The notes: generated by a model from the sequence alone, not told the origin. Counted from the stretch's first letter, positions 51,952 through 61,573 are shown. The stretch is 64,000 nt of DNA from Patescibacteria group bacterium (GCA_031082005.1 JAVHLR010000001.1:687251-751250), one strand, 5' to 3'. Translations and numbers: made by a program.

Positions 51952-52974
51952 CTAAACCCGACCATTTCTGGCCGCAAGCTGTCCGCAGGCTGCGTCTATT
52001 TCTTCCCCAAAAGAGACACGGAACGTGACCTTGATACCACGTCGCTTCAACAAATCCATAAACTCCTGCCGGTCGTCCATCTCGGTCGCCTGATATCCGC
52101 CGGTACTATGATATTTTATAAGATTCACTTGATACAGCCGCTTATTCTGCTCCATCAGATCCGCCAAACCTTCTGCACAATCCAAAGAATCGTTCACACC
52201 TTTCAGCAGCAGATATTCGAACAGCACCTTGCGGTTCGTCTTTACGGCATATTCGCCCACGGCATACATAAGCTTGTCGAGCGGGTAGGCCTTATTCACC
52301 GGCATAATCCTATCTCGCATCTCATCCGTCGGTGCATGCAACGAAATCGCCAAGTTGACCTGTAACGACTCGCCCGCGAACTTCAGGATTCCCGGTACGA
52401 TACCGCACGTCGAAACCGTCATGTGCCGCGCGCCAAGACCGAATCCATCCGGATCGTTCAATGTGCGGATGGATTCCATGACTGCGTCGTAATTATTGAA
52501 AGGCTCACCCATGCCCATGTAGACCACGTTAGTGACGTACGCATCGTCTTTTTTCAAGATGCGCGCCATGTGGAGGACCTGTTCCACGATTTCATCTGCC
52601 GTCAGGTTGCGTTTGAGGCCAAGCTTTCCCGTGGCACAAAAAGCACAACCCATCGGACAACCGACCTGGCTGGAGACGCAAACCGTATTTCGCCCTGTTT
52701 CGTGACGCATCAGCACGGCTTCGACCGCGCTGCCGTCAGAACATGCGAATAAGACCTTATACGTGCCGTCCGAGGGATCCGTCCTTTCATCCGTCACCTT
52801 CAACTCATCCCAAGTGAATTCCTCTGCAGCCGCCTCACGCAGTGCCTTGGGGTAAGTAGTCAACCCATCCCAATCTAGAACCAAATCCTGAAAAAACGCA
52901 CGTTTAAACTGACCGAGACGATATCCCGGCTCTTTGCGTTGCTCCAACCATGCGGCAAACTCTTTATTTTTCAT
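51952..52974 (-). CDS. rlmN: Dual-specificity rRNA/tRNA methyltransferase RlmN
   Basis: RlmN is a radical SAM enzyme that methylates A2503 of 23S rRNA and A37 of some tRNAs. The 340-residue protein has the CxxxCxxC cluster in GCPMGCAFCATG. The helical N-terminal domain (YRLGQFKRAFFQDLVLDW) is present, and the C-terminal catalytic Cys lies in EIDAACGQLAA. The start at 52974 (MKNKEFAAWL) follows the dacA-like stop by 14 bp. The longer frame overlaps that gene. Confidence 0.96.
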   Translation of the reverse strand: MKNKEFAAWLEQRKEPGYRLGQFKRAFFQDLVLDWDGLTTYPKALREAAAEEFTWDELKVTDERTDPSDGTYKVLFACSDGSAVEAVLMRHETGRNTVCVSSQVGCPMGCAFCATGKLGLKRNLTADEIVEQVLHMARILKKDDAYVTNVVYMGMGEPFNNYDAVMESIRTLNDPDGFGLGARHMTVSTCGIVPGILKFAGESLQVNLAISLHAPTDEMRDRIMPVNKAYPLDKLMYAVGEYAVKTNRKVLFEYLLLKGVNDSLDCAEGLADLMEQNKRLYQVNLIKYHSTGGYQATEMDDRQEFMDLLKRRGIKVTFRVSFGEEIDAACGQLAARNGRV

Positions 52975-52988
52975 GCTTTTTTGATCAC

Positions 52989-53930
52989 CTAATGCGCCAA
53001 AGAAAGCTGGGCGGCAGAGGGTGACCAATCATAAGCATTCCAAGCCCACAAAGCAAGTGCCTTCGTCGAGTCGAACGATGCTTGCTTGGTCGGTGCTCCC
53101 ATCACCACTATCGTCAGGACGGGAACCGTCTTTTTCATCAACTTGACTTTGACCGCCAAGTTATACATCGCTTCATCGATATAACCGGTCTTACCGCCTA
53201 ACACGTATATGTCCTGATCTCGGGTCAAAAGATGGTTCGTGTTGATCAATGTGTGCAACAGACTGTTTGGGCGCTCATAAAAACGATAGCGCATCGTCGA
53301 GGCCGCACGCCGGATCGTATATTGAGAAAAAGCCGCTTCCGTCAGCTTCGCCAGATCCGCTGCGGTAGTCATGTTGGTTTCCATGATTCCAGTCGGTTCC
53401 GTGAACACCGTATCAGCCATCTTCAGCTCTTTGGCCTTCTGATTCATCCGTTTGATGAAACCCGACGTGCCCAAACCACTAACTCGCGCAAGCGTCATGG
53501 TCGTATTATTCGCACTACCGACCAGGCTCGAATAGAACAAATCCCTCACTGTCGCCCTTGCCCCTGGCTTTACGTTCAGCCTGGCGCCGCCTACTTCATC
53601 TTTCGACGAAACAGACACCAAACTATCCCAGGGCTGATGATGTTCGAGCGTAACCAGTGCCGACATCAGCTTAGTTATGCTGGCTGGAGGCCACTTCTTA
53701 GCCGGCTGGTATGAATACAACACCTTGCCGCTAGAAGAGTCCATCACCACGGCCGAAACGAACTGGTTATCAGCACGCGAATATTGCGCGGCATTCGTCT
53801 TGAGGACAGGCGTTACGGCAGCACGTGCGCCCTCGGCCAACGCAAACACCAAAGTCGCACCGAAAAATAGACCAAAAAAAGCTATTGATATGCGGATAAA
53901 AATTTTGTCCTGAAAGCCCATCTTAGTCAT
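52989..53930 (-). CDS. D-alanyl-D-alanine carboxypeptidase (PBP5/DacA family)
   Basis: This S11 penicillin-binding protein trims the terminal D-Ala of wall peptides. The 313-residue product has a signal anchor (ISIAFFGLFFGATLVFALAE) and the three active-site motifs: SxxK in PASITKLMSAL, SxN in SLVGSANNTTM and KTG in LGGKTGYIDEA. There is no C-terminal amphipathic anchor. The start at 53930 overlaps the upstream hydrolase gene by 8 bp. Confidence 0.94.
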   Translation of the reverse strand: MTKMGFQDKIFIRISIAFFGLFFGATLVFALAEGARAAVTPVLKTNAAQYSRADNQFVSAVVMDSSSGKVLYSYQPAKKWPPASITKLMSALVTLEHHQPWDSLVSVSSKDEVGGARLNVKPGARATVRDLFYSSLVGSANNTTMTLARVSGLGTSGFIKRMNQKAKELKMADTVFTEPTGIMETNMTTAADLAKLTEAAFSQYTIRRAASTMRYRFYERPNSLLHTLINTNHLLTRDQDIYVLGGKTGYIDEAMYNLAVKVKLMKKTVPVLTIVVMGAPTKQASFDSTKALALWAWNAYDWSPSAAQLSLAH

Positions 53931-54597
53931 GAAGCAGCGCTTCAGCCCACGCCACGATTTTCTCCGGCAATTCTCGATCATAAGCGAACATGGACGTGCC
54001 GTGCCCTGCCCCCTTATACGGAACGAAGATCTTATTCTCGCAAGCGGCCATATCGAAAAGCTTCTTGCTGTCGTCGTAAGACTGCTTGTCCTCCAGGGAA
54101 GAAGCGATGAACAACGACTGATTGTACGTCAGATTCCTTACGTGATCTTCTGTCTCGATTCCATGGTAATTCAAGCTCGGGGAAAGCAGAACCGCACCCG
54201 GCAACATCGGGTCACTGGCTAAAAACTGCAAAGCCAGATTCGCACCGTAAGAAGCTCCGCCGAGGATTATTCTCCTTCTGTCTATGCCCCGTCCCCTGAC
54301 CCAATCGACTGCTGATACCACGTCCCCGTATGTCGATTGGTGTTCCTCACTTGAAAAATTACGGTAATCGATCTTCCCGCCATCAGATGTTTCGACGCTA
54401 TCACCATGTCCTCGCATGTCAATCGCTAAACTGGCAAGACTCAATTTCACGCAAGCTCTCTGCACCGACAGCCAAGAGAGCCTGGTTTCCGGCATCATGT
54501 GCAGCAGTACCATCGCGCCGAGAATCGTCGGTGCAGACTGCCAGTCGCCCACTAGCCTGACGTCATCGTACGTTTTTAGATTGATTTTTTCCGCCAT
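53923..54597 (-). CDS. Alpha/beta hydrolase
   Basis: This 224-residue cytoplasmic hydrolase has the nucleophile elbow GGASYGANLALQFL (Ser in G-x-S-x-G) and an N-terminal strand with AMVLLHMMPETRLSW in place of the usual HG oxyanion motif. The late His lies in YKGAGHGTSMFAYD. The substrate is unknown; esterase or peptidase activity is possible. It lies between the VirD4-like gene and the carboxypeptidase, with 3-bp and overlapping spacing. Confidence 0.88.
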   Translation of the reverse strand: MAEKINLKTYDDVRLVGDWQSAPTILGAMVLLHMMPETRLSWLSVQRACVKLSLASLAIDMRGHGDSVETSDGGKIDYRNFSSEEHQSTYGDVVSAVDWVRGRGIDRRRIILGGASYGANLALQFLASDPMLPGAVLLSPSLNYHGIETEDHVRNLTYNQSLFIASSLEDKQSYDDSKKLFDMAACENKIFVPYKGAGHGTSMFAYDRELPEKIVAWAEALLHD

Positions 54598-54600
54598 ATT

Positions 54601-56973
54601 TCAATTGGTGTTATCACGCCCCGTTTGTCCCCCACCTTCATCGTCACCGACTTCTTGCGACTGACGCGTTTGTCCGGAAGCGCCGGGGATCTTTCCATGT
54701 GCCAAACGTTTATCGAGCGGGTTAATGTTAGTCTGACGCGACACCTCGACCTCGAAAGCCCTTGAAAAATCCTGTTCGGGATCCGTTTGAGGTTGCCGCG
54801 TCTCGCCGTTTACCGAAGAAACGGTGCGCCTAAAGACTGTCGCCGAAGGCTGCGTCATGATGGACTCCGGCAACTCATCCCGCTTCTCTGGCGACGAAGA
54901 CGAAGAAATAATAGGTCGCTCGTCAGAAGACCTGTTCTTGTGGCGTTTCTTTTTATGCTGCCCTGTTGGTTGTGGATACTCTGGACGTGATTGGAAATTC
55001 CGTGGTGCTTCGCTGATCAATTTGTCCTTGTTGGTCTCCACCTTGTTCGTCCTCCCCTGCATCAGCTGCTTCATCAGACCGTCTTCATCCTCACCACCCC
55101 CTTCGACTATCCTGACAGTGCCTTTCGGTGGTGCGTAAGATCTAGGTTCGCCTGAAATGCGAGGCTTGTTCTGCATCGCTCCGGATGGCTGCTGCGTTCT
55201 TGTTTCAGGTGTCCCTTCGACGCGTCTGAATGTCTCAACAAGCTTAGATTCAGCTGGCGCTGCCGGCTCGACATCCTCTACAAGCAAAGGCTTGAAATCC
55301 GTACCCGGACGCGGTCCGCGGAAAGCGTTCTTCTGCACCGCTTGCTTTGCATTCCTTTCCTCCCTGATTATCGGCAGACACTCGGCGCAAAAAATCGGCC
55401 TGCTCGGATCGAGTTGTACCGGCATCTCCCAGACCTTACCGCAACGATTACACGTGTGGCTGAACATCGGCTTGTCCTTCTTTTTGCCCTGTTGCTGTGG
55501 TTTGGCGAATGACGCCATCCGCTCGTCCGAAATCTTCAGATACTCACCGTTATCTGACGAACCCTCGAGCTCATCGATGCCCTGTTCGGCTTGAGTCCTA
55601 CCCGACGTATCACCCGCCTCCTCCATTTCCTCGGCTGTCTTGATTGCCGGATATTCCAGCTTGTTACCCATGGTCAATTCCATGCCGCTCCAACGGAGGA
55701 CCTTCTCTTCGATCAAGCTCCTGACTGCCGCATATCTTTCACGCGAAACTGCGATGACTTTCTGTTCGCTACCGGTACGTTGCGCGATCGGCGCCAACGT
55801 GTTCGCCGAAAACGGAGTTGTCGCCGCACCATCGACCATCAGTTTGAGGTACACCTCGTATTTAGCCAAGTTCACCAAATCCTCCGGCGTGTAAGTCGGT
55901 GTGAATTCGTTCTCCATGAACATCGCATCATCGGCGCCGACACGGAAAGTGACGATGGTGCCCACGTTGCCAAAAACCGCCCAGGCTACTTTCTCGTCCA
56001 GCTGTTTGATGTACTGGTGCGCTACGACCAGGTTAAGCCGATATTTTCGCGCTTCCGACAGGATACTCGCGAAAGATTCGTTCGCGAAGTTCTGGAACTC
56101 GTCGACATACAGATAGAAATCACGTCTGTCAGGCTCCGGGATGTTCACACGTTCCATGGCGGCCATCTGGAGTTTAGTGATCATCATACCGCCCAAAAGA
56201 CGCATGTTGTCCTCTCCGATCTTTCCTTTGGACAGGTTGACGATCAGAATCTTGCCCTCGTCCATGATGCGCAACGGATCGATCGTGGATTTTACTTGCG
56301 CGACGATATTGCGGATGACCGAAACCGAAAGGAACTGTCCAACTTTGTTCTGCACCGGAGCGATAGCCTCTGTCGCATATTTCTCCGACCACGCCGAGAA
56401 TTCAGCGACCCAAAAAGTCTTGACGATGGGGTCTCGAATCTTGGCGATGACGCGTTTGCGATATTCCGGATCGACCAACAGACGGTTGATGCCCAACAGC
56501 GTCGCGCCTGGATAATCCAGCAGTGCGTTGACGCAATTCTGCAGGATATATTCCATGCGGGCGCTCCACACATCAGGCCAAATCTTCTTAAACACCCCCA
56601 TGAGGCCCGAAGCGACTAAATGTTTCTTATCGTCTTCAACGGTTTCTAGGATGTTGAATCCGACAGGATATTCCAAGTCGGAAGGATTAAAATAGACGAC
56701 ATCATTGATGCGGTTCGAGGGTATGTAGTCCAGCAGCTTTTCCGCCGTATCGCCGTGCGGATCGACATAACATACGCCGTGGCCCGCTAAAATATCGGAC
56801 AAAACCATATTTTCGATGAGCGTTGTCTTGCCCATACCGGTTTTTCCGATGATGTAGATATGGCGGCGCCGATCATCCGTCTTGATGCCGAAACGCCTTT
56901 TTGCGTTACGAAAATTCGTCTCTGCAAAAAGAGTTATCTCATTCTCATGATCGTGGTTATAGTCTAGTGGCAT
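54601..56973 (-). CDS. VirD4/TraG-like ATPase without membrane anchor
   Basis: This 790-residue P-loop ATPase of the conjugative coupling/HerA-FtsK class has Walker A IGKTGMGKTTLIENM (about 42-56), VCYVDPHGDTAEKLLDYI and Walker B FYLYVDEFQNFANESF (about 290). The ATPase core spans about 1-480. A zinc ribbon (CNRCGKVW...FCAECLP, about 503-530) and a long Pro/Gln-rich disordered tail follow. No N-terminal transmembrane helices are present; the neighbouring membrane protein probably supplies the anchor. Such proteins are common in this radiation and may move DNA or act with pili. Confidence 0.88.
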   Translation of the reverse strand: MPLDYNHDHENEITLFAETNFRNAKRRFGIKTDDRRRHIYIIGKTGMGKTTLIENMVLSDILAGHGVCYVDPHGDTAEKLLDYIPSNRINDVVYFNPSDLEYPVGFNILETVEDDKKHLVASGLMGVFKKIWPDVWSARMEYILQNCVNALLDYPGATLLGINRLLVDPEYRKRVIAKIRDPIVKTFWVAEFSAWSEKYATEAIAPVQNKVGQFLSVSVIRNIVAQVKSTIDPLRIMDEGKILIVNLSKGKIGEDNMRLLGGMMITKLQMAAMERVNIPEPDRRDFYLYVDEFQNFANESFASILSEARKYRLNLVVAHQYIKQLDEKVAWAVFGNVGTIVTFRVGADDAMFMENEFTPTYTPEDLVNLAKYEVYLKLMVDGAATTPFSANTLAPIAQRTGSEQKVIAVSRERYAAVRSLIEEKVLRWSGMELTMGNKLEYPAIKTAEEMEEAGDTSGRTQAEQGIDELEGSSDNGEYLKISDERMASFAKPQQQGKKKDKPMFSHTCNRCGKVWEMPVQLDPSRPIFCAECLPIIREERNAKQAVQKNAFRGPRPGTDFKPLLVEDVEPAAPAESKLVETFRRVEGTPETRTQQPSGAMQNKPRISGEPRSYAPPKGTVRIVEGGGEDEDGLMKQLMQGRTNKVETNKDKLISEAPRNFQSRPEYPQPTGQHKKKRHKNRSSDERPIISSSSSPEKRDELPESIMTQPSATVFRRTVSSVNGETRQPQTDPEQDFSRAFEVEVSRQTNINPLDKRLAHGKIPGASGQTRQSQEVGDDEGGGQTGRDNTN

Positions 56974-57014
56974 AAGAGGGAAAGATCGGACAAGGTGCTC
57001 TGTATTCCCGTCCT

Positions 57015-58328
57015 CTATCCGAACGGGATATTCGCAGGAGGTTCGGTATATTTAGATTCCGTCTTTCGTAGCTGTGGCGCTTTCACCTGCAGGCTGTTCG
57101 GGAAATGCCATAGCGTCGCCAGCTCTTCGGTGCATAGATGGAATCTCCTGTATCCAGCCCAGTCGGAACGGCTCTTATAAGCGCTCATGAGCCGTGTCTT
57201 CCTCCAACTGTTGCGCCAGTTTTTGAACAAGATGATGGAACTGCTCATGCCGATCTTCTTCAGCTCCGGCTTAAGCGACTGCATGTTATTCGTATTGAAC
57301 TGTTTGATGGCACCGATGAACGGGTTGACTGCGCGTGGATTGCTTTTCTTCTCCTTACGCGCCACATAGATGAACCTTATCTTCACTTGATAAAGCAATT
57401 TTGATAGCTTGTTCTCGATAGCGGCTACTACATCCCTCTCCCCCGGCGTCATAGCCAACATGCGGAAATCAGGACCTGATTTAGCGTCTTTCTTCGGCGC
57501 TTCCGCTCCGGAAATCGCGTCCATCGTCATCGTCAACGCAGTCAAAGGCAAATCCACGGTCTTATCCAGCAACGTCCTCTTGACCTCGACTTTCTGACCC
57601 GTCAATTTTTTTATGAACAGAGCGCCTTCTTTCACGAAATCCATTTGCGCTATCGGCACCAACACGATCTGATACCACACCTGCTCTCCGGGACCCAACC
57701 GCCCGAAACTCTCGAACATCGCAGCCAGAGGATCTTTGAACTCCTGCGACACTTTGTCTTCGAACGCCGGATATGTCCGCAAGGGATAAAAATCGACTTT
57801 CTGGGTAGGTATCATCTCGGTGCCCCACATGTCCCACTCCTCATCCGGAAACTGCTGCGGCACCCGCGTAACATAGTCTTCGACTTCTGTGATTCGCGCA
57901 TCCGGGTATTGTGCGTAAACCGCTGCCTCGACGATATCCCGATACTTCCGCACAGTCCTTACGATGAACTGGATATGCCCTTCGATCGAGACTATCTCAA
58001 AAGAAAGATTATCCTGTATCTGTCCACCCACCCACTTATCCATGAAGCTATGGCTGCCGTGAGCACCTGCGAGGTATGCGAACATGTTATCAACGGCCTT
58101 CGGTCCTTGTTCCTGGACTCGCGGCACGTCTATAGCCAAAACCACAAAAACCCTCTTTTTGACATACAGCACCTGCCGCCATTCCAACCAAAGATGCAAT
58201 ACTCCCCACCCGATCACCACCAGCAAAACCAACCACCCGCCATTAGCCAGAAAAAAGCCCATGGCCAAAAAAGGGTTGTCGCCAATCCTGTCGATGAAGG
58301 ACCAATCTATCATCAGATATTCGTCCAT
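57015..58328 (-). CDS. Membrane partner of the VirD4-like ATPase
   Basis: This 437-residue protein has an N-terminal membrane region (MGFFLANGGWLVLLVVIGWG) and a large soluble domain of mixed alpha/beta pattern (VFVVLAIDVPRVQEQGPKAV; EIVSIEGHIQFIVRTVRKY). I do not recognise a catalytic motif. It precedes the ATPase by 41 bp on the same strand. By context it is the membrane anchor or recruiting factor. The start at 58328 (MDEYLMIDWSF) was chosen over 58388, whose extra residues are not conserved-looking. Confidence 0.78.
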   Translation of the reverse strand: MDEYLMIDWSFIDRIGDNPFLAMGFFLANGGWLVLLVVIGWGVLHLWLEWRQVLYVKKRVFVVLAIDVPRVQEQGPKAVDNMFAYLAGAHGSHSFMDKWVGGQIQDNLSFEIVSIEGHIQFIVRTVRKYRDIVEAAVYAQYPDARITEVEDYVTRVPQQFPDEEWDMWGTEMIPTQKVDFYPLRTYPAFEDKVSQEFKDPLAAMFESFGRLGPGEQVWYQIVLVPIAQMDFVKEGALFIKKLTGQKVEVKRTLLDKTVDLPLTALTMTMDAISGAEAPKKDAKSGPDFRMLAMTPGERDVVAAIENKLSKLLYQVKIRFIYVARKEKKSNPRAVNPFIGAIKQFNTNNMQSLKPELKKIGMSSSIILFKNWRNSWRKTRLMSAYKSRSDWAGYRRFHLCTEELATLWHFPNSLQVKAPQLRKTESKYTEPPANIPFG

Positions 58329-58404
58329 GATTCTGAAGCTAATTATAGCAGATATATCAGCGACACGTAAGGCAAAGCACCAGCCCAAGCCGACTCAACC
58401 GAAA

Positions 58405-58424
58405 AGACGGCCTCAAGACCGTCT
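58405..58424 (-). terminator. Terminator of secF
   Basis: On the minus strand AGACGG-8 nt-CCGTCT is followed by TTTTC, downstream of the secDF operon. Confidence 0.6.
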
Positions 58425-58476
58425 CTTCTTCTCACTCTAAATACTAACCACCTAAATGCTAAATCCTTTTTGCCTG

Positions 58477-59382
58477 CTATTTCACGCCCTTTGCCGCTGC
58501 ATTCCTGCGCGTCCAGCGATTCCAATCGACCAACAACGGTGAAGCAATGAAAATAGACGAATAAGTACCGGTTACGATACCCACAATCAAGGCTAAAGCG
58601 AAATACTTGATCGACTCCCCACCGAACAGATATACGGCGACCAAAGACAAGACCGTCGTCAAAGAAGTGTTCAGCGAGCGGACCAACGTTTGGTTCACCG
58701 ACTTCTCCACAATTTCCTCAAAAGTTCCTGTCGCCTTTTGTAGATTTTCACGCACGCGATCCAAGACGACGATCGTATCGTTGATCGAGTAACCCATGAT
58801 GGTCAGGATAGCGGCGATGAATGGTGTACCGATTTCTACATTCATGTATTTACCCAGCACCGCGAATAATCCGACCGGCAATATCACGTCATGGAAGGCT
58901 GTCGCCATGACGATAGCACCGTACTTCCAGCTCTTCACGGGCGCCGAGACGCGACGGAAGGTCCAGGCGATGAATGCCATGATGAGAAGGAAGATGATGA
59001 CCAGGGAGTTGATGGATTTATGCCTCAACTCTTCGCCGACTACCGGCCCGATGGCGTTATATTCCAGCTCCGTCGCGCTACCGAAGGTAGATTCCAACGT
59101 CTGCAGTATCTTTTCATGAGTATCTTCGTCTATCGTCTTGAAGCGGAAGATGAGATCCTTTTCCCCTGCCGGCTGTATGGTGATGGCGCTCAAGTCAAAT
59201 ACGCCCAAAGCCTTCTCGGCTTCCGTAGTCTCCGGTCTGTTCTCGAAGCGGACCGATAACATCGTCCCGCCCGTAAAATCGATTCCCTGCTTGAGTCCGA
59301 ACGTGGCCAGTGCGCCTATCGATAAGGCAATGATGACTGCCGAGAAGAGATACCAAATCGCGCGTCGTTTGATGATTGTCAT
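58477..59382 (-). CDS. secF: Protein translocase subunit SecF
   Basis: SecF works with SecD to pull translocated proteins across the membrane using the proton gradient. The 301-residue protein has six helices and the family motifs KQGIDFTGGTMLSVRF, NAIGPVVGEEL and MGYSINDTIVVLDRVRENL. Length is typical. It starts 4 bp after secD. Confidence 0.97.
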   Translation of the reverse strand: MTIIKRRAIWYLFSAVIIALSIGALATFGLKQGIDFTGGTMLSVRFENRPETTEAEKALGVFDLSAITIQPAGEKDLIFRFKTIDEDTHEKILQTLESTFGSATELEYNAIGPVVGEELRHKSINSLVIIFLLIMAFIAWTFRRVSAPVKSWKYGAIVMATAFHDVILPVGLFAVLGKYMNVEIGTPFIAAILTIMGYSINDTIVVLDRVRENLQKATGTFEEIVEKSVNQTLVRSLNTSLTTVLSLVAVYLFGGESIKYFALALIVGIVTGTYSSIFIASPLLVDWNRWTRRNAAAKGVK

Positions 59383-59386
59383 ATGA

Positions 59387-61444
59387 TTATTTCTTTTCTT
59401 CCGCCTGGCGGGGAATCATGAATAGCCATGGTGCGCGCTTGACCAGCGAACTCGACATGGCCACGCGCATCAACGTCCTAGTCACGACGATGGCGCTGAA
59501 CATGGAGAGCATAACGCCTATCGCCAAAGTCAAAGCGAAACCCTTTATGACCGCTGAAGAGAACCAGTAAAGGACTCCGCAAGATATTAGCGTAGTGAGG
59601 TTACCGTCGCGGATAGAAGTCCAGGCGCGACGAAAAGCTTCTTCCAAAGCCTGTTGCCAAGTCTTACCTAGTTTGAATTCCTCCTTCAACCGCTCGAAAA
59701 TAAGCACATTCGCGTCTACGGCCATACCTATGGACAAGATGAAGCCCGCGATACCGGACAAGGTCAACGTCACAGGCAACAGCTTGAATACAGAGAATGA
59801 AATCCCGACGTACAGTAACAATGCAACAACGGCAATCAACCCCGGCAAGCGATACCAGACGATCATGAAGATAGCGACCAGCAAAAACCCAAGCAGACCG
59901 GCAACCACTGATTTATCCACGGAATCCTGACCCAAAGTCGGTCCAACCGATTGCTGCGCGATCAACTTGATCGGCACCGGCAACGCGCCAGCCTGCAGGC
60001 GTTGGGCCAACAGCTTGGCTTCATCGATCGTGAAGTTACCCGTTATCACCGCTTCGCCGCCCGTGATTTCGCTCTGGACTGTCGGTATAGAGATCGGCTC
60101 GCCGTCCAAGAATATCGCGACCGGCTTGCCCAAATTGCGCTTGGTGATTTCCGCGAAGAGCTGTTTGCCCTCATCGTCGAATTTAAGCGACACCTGTGCA
60201 CTTCCCACGTTTTGGTCGAAATCCAATTGCGCGCGATCAAGCTGCTTGCCAGTAAGCTGCGTGGCCTTCCACTCGCTCTGTGGGGGCAAAATGTCTGACT
60301 CCAGTGTTTTTTTCGCAAAGACAGCCCGCACACGCACGTCGTTGACCGGACGTTCGCCCGTCTTATAGATCAGATGATAACCGAACTGGGTTTCGACGAT
60401 GTTGGAGATTTCACCTGTCTTCAGGCCAAATACCGCTTTCTCGAAATCTTCGACCATCACACCTTTGCCGAACCAGCCTAAATCGCCGCCGCTCTCGTCC
60501 GCTCCCGGCTCTTCCGAGTATTTCTTGGCTGATTCAGCGAAGTTCTCCGGCCTGACCTCCTTCTGGATCTCTTCAAGGCGTTTCTTGGCCTCGTCTTTCG
60601 TCGCGGTCGTCGTGGTCGGAGCGCTCGTTGCGCCTGCGAACTGGATCAAGATGTGACGAGCTTGTATCTCCGGATCAGCCGCCTTTGTCTCCTCGACTTT
60701 TGCCACGATGAATGAGTCCGTGGTCTCGATGACCTTCTCATATACCTGACCAGCGCCTAAATTTTTCGTCGCCTCAAAAATGTCGATATATTGTTGTTTA
60801 TCCTTGATGAATCCCAAATCCCCGCCCAACGCCTTCGATGCGTCATCGCTGGAATGGTCTTTCGCCAATTCTTCGACCACCGACGGGTTAGCCTTGGCCT
60901 TAGCTAAGTCCTCATTCGCCTTGGCTGCCGCCGCTTTATTATCGGCCTCCATCTTAGCTTTTTCTTCATCCGTCAATGAACGCGCCGGCTCACTATTCTG
61001 TTCCTTGAACTCAAGGATGGGAGTTTCACCGATCAACTTGATGGCCTGATTGATGTCGCGCACGCCTGCCAATTCTACCGAGACGCGCCACGAATCACCC
61101 GCACGAGCCGTAGTGATCGAAGGCTCCGAAACACCGATACTGTTCACACGGCGCTCAATCACGTCACGCACGCCGTTCAAGGCAGAGGCGCGCTCGTTGG
61201 CAGTCACCTGCGATACATCAGCCTCGTAATCAAGGTGCGTTCCGCCCTGAAGATCAAGGCCGAGCACGAATCCCTTCTCGATGCGACCAAAATGCGTGCC
61301 TACCCAGTAATTCAGGGTATCGATGACTTTATTAGCCGCCGGCGGATAAGAGATGCCTCCGACGATTAGCGCCAGAAGCGCCAGCAGTATCGCCCGTTTT
61401 TTCAGGGCCGACCGCGAGACGAACGAAGTTGTTGGTTTTGACAT
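59387..61444 (-). CDS. secD: Protein translocase subunit SecD with inserted parvulin modules
   Basis: The SecD parts are canonical: FVLGLDLQGGTHLDYEAD (about 59-76), then the P1 half up to LIGETPILEF, the second P1 half from GEPISIPTVQSEITGG, and six helices with GPTLGQDSVDKSVVAG and GMAVDANVLIFERLKEE. Between residues about 155 and 365 lies an insertion with a complete parvulin fold: ARHILIQF, AESAKKYSEEPGADESGGDL, GWFGKGVMVEDFEKAVFGL and TQFGYHLIYKTGE. Before it lies a partial copy (ELAKDHSSDDASKALGGDLG...DSFIVAKVEE). The protein has 685 residues. Confidence 0.96.
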   Translation of the reverse strand: MSKPTTSFVSRSALKKRAILLALLALIVGGISYPPAANKVIDTLNYWVGTHFGRIEKGFVLGLDLQGGTHLDYEADVSQVTANERASALNGVRDVIERRVNSIGVSEPSITTARAGDSWRVSVELAGVRDINQAIKLIGETPILEFKEQNSEPARSLTDEEKAKMEADNKAAAAKANEDLAKAKANPSVVEELAKDHSSDDASKALGGDLGFIKDKQQYIDIFEATKNLGAGQVYEKVIETTDSFIVAKVEETKAADPEIQARHILIQFAGATSAPTTTTATKDEAKKRLEEIQKEVRPENFAESAKKYSEEPGADESGGDLGWFGKGVMVEDFEKAVFGLKTGEISNIVETQFGYHLIYKTGERPVNDVRVRAVFAKKTLESDILPPQSEWKATQLTGKQLDRAQLDFDQNVGSAQVSLKFDDEGKQLFAEITKRNLGKPVAIFLDGEPISIPTVQSEITGGEAVITGNFTIDEAKLLAQRLQAGALPVPIKLIAQQSVGPTLGQDSVDKSVVAGLLGFLLVAIFMIVWYRLPGLIAVVALLLYVGISFSVFKLLPVTLTLSGIAGFILSIGMAVDANVLIFERLKEEFKLGKTWQQALEEAFRRAWTSIRDGNLTTLISCGVLYWFSSAVIKGFALTLAIGVMLSMFSAIVVTRTLMRVAMSSSLVKRAPWLFMIPRQAEEKK

Positions 61445-61459
61445 AGAATAATCGCGCCA

Positions 61460-61488
61460 AGTCTAGCGAAAAAGCACCAGAAACACAA
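61460..61488 (-). promoter_or_regulatory. Promoter of secDF
   Basis: On the minus strand -35 TTGTGT (61483-61488) and -10 TAGACT (61460-61465) are 17 bp apart, close to the secD ATG at 61444. Confidence 0.6.
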
Positions 61489-61538
61489 GTTTCTCGCCTC
61501 CGACTATCCACAGCCTGCCCGCGAATATCGCGAACCTC

Positions 61539-61567
61539 TTGACAAGAGAGGTGTTTTACACTAGTTT
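61539..61567 (+). promoter_or_regulatory. Promoter of the candidate small RNA
   Basis: Perfect -35 TTGACA (61539-61544) and -10 TAGTTT (61562-61567) are spaced 17 bp apart, divergent from the secD promoter. No coding frame follows on the plus strand. Confidence 0.6.
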
Positions 61568-61573
61568 TCTGAC

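Noticed and set aside
55591-56619. 342-codon plus-strand frame opposite the VirD4-like gene
   Set aside because: Antisense shadow; the minus-strand product carries clear Walker motifs, while this frame has no recognisable domain.
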